Part shown: positions 6,837 through 6,931 of the stretch, piece by piece | How the letters are laid out: every line of letters starts with the position of its first letter | How positions within the stretch are numbered: position 1 is the stretch's first letter | Source: Clostridia bacterium | GTDB taxonomy: Bacteria > Bacillota > Clostridia > CAKSNL01 > HGM11501 | NCBI GenBank assembly: GCA_030535815.1 | Contig: JAUNRD010000097.1 | Span: 1-6,931 of the forward strand | Reading direction: 5' to 3' | DNA: 6,931 nt | Position numbers and translations under genes: made by a program | The notes under the pieces: generated by a model | What the model saw: the letters and a program-made list of their open reading frames with translations, nothing else | Databases searched by the model: none | What the model was told of the DNA's origin: nothing

Positions 6837-6843
6837 CACCTCT
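6837..6843 (-). promoter_or_regulatory. Shine-Dalgarno site deciding the GH2 start
   Basis: AGAGGTG ends 6 nt before ATG (6828-6830), near-ideal spacing. A longer reading frame could begin at GTG 6837-6839, but that GTG is the end of this very site and would have no ribosome binding site of its own. The ATG is therefore the likely start, and the three extra residues (MLL) should not be included in the protein. Confidence 0.8.
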
Positions 6844-6880
6844 TTTTTTCTGTTATTTTATGTCCTTGGTGTCATCTTCG

Positions 6881-6900
6881 TTCATTCTATCACACATGAA
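6881..6900. repeat. Short inverted repeat overlapping the -10 region (possible operator)
   Basis: TTCAT (6881-6885) and ATGAA (6896-6900) form perfect 5-bp arms separated by 10 bp and lie across the putative -10 box. Such a position would suit a repressor site for a substrate-controlled operon. The arms are short and AT-rich, no regulator gene is in the window, and chance is a serious alternative. Confidence 0.2.
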
Positions 6901-6912
6901 AATAAAATACAA
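6884..6912 (-). promoter_or_regulatory. Candidate sigma-70 (SigA) promoter with extended -10 for the GH2-led operon
   Basis: On the minus strand TAGAAT (6884-6889, five of six matches to TATAAT) is preceded by TGA, an extended -10 TGn motif, and 17 bp upstream by TTGTAT (6907-6912), which keeps the TTG of a -35 box. The surrounding DNA is AT-rich. Transcription would begin near 6876-6878 and give a leader of about 47 nt ending in the AGAGGTG ribosome site. Motif matching is by eye and unscored, but position, spacing and orientation agree with the start of the operon. Confidence 0.55.
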
Positions 6913-6931
6913 GAATAATCAGAAATTTAAC

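Noticed and set aside
1..6931. CRISPR arrays, tRNA or rRNA genes, insertion sequences and phage attachment sites
   Set aside because: No regularly spaced repeats, cloverleaf-like sequences, transposase frames or long flanking repeats were seen on either strand by eye.

Overview
The window is one co-directional gene run read from the minus strand, so transcription goes from high to low coordinates. In transcription order the genes are: an intracellular glycoside hydrolase family 2 enzyme (6830-4068), a MATE-type exporter (3980-2613), a cysteine-rich alpha/beta hydrolase of the carbohydrate-esterase/dienelactone-hydrolase type (2600-1596), an endonuclease/exonuclease/phosphatase (EEP) fold hydrolase (1594-803), a macro-domain protein (788-216), and a YghZ-like aldo/keto reductase (204 to the window edge, truncated). 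No RNA gene, mobile element or CRISPR array is visible.

The last five genes are separated by only 12, 1, 14 and 11 bp. Most ribosome binding sites lie against the stop codon of the gene before, which supports one transcription unit. Between the hydrolase gene GH2 and the MATE gene there is an 87-bp gap containing an 8-bp perfect inverted repeat. A plausible sigma-70 promoter with an extended -10 element lies upstream of the GH2 gene at 6884-6912, so the GH2 gene is probably first in the operon. The 3' end of the operon is outside the window.

Moderate GC content, strong AGGAG-type Shine-Dalgarno sites, a TTG start, the very cysteine-rich hydrolase and the type of GH2 enzyme suggest an anaerobic Bacillota such as a gut Clostridia/Lachnospiraceae-like bacterium. 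This is inference from style, not a phylogenetic assignment.

The likely theme is processing of a decorated glycoside or oligosaccharide inside the cell: GH2 breaks a glycosidic bond, the alpha/beta hydrolase removes an acyl ester, and the aldo/keto reductase reduces an aldehyde or ketone product. The MATE pump would export a product or toxic aglycone, and the EEP and macro-domain proteins would act on phosphodiester or ADP-ribose-like molecules. Every individual family call is well supported, but no substrate can be read from the sequence, and the combined pathway is a hypothesis. The GH2/MATE/esterase/EEP/macro/AKR combination is the most noteworthy thing here.
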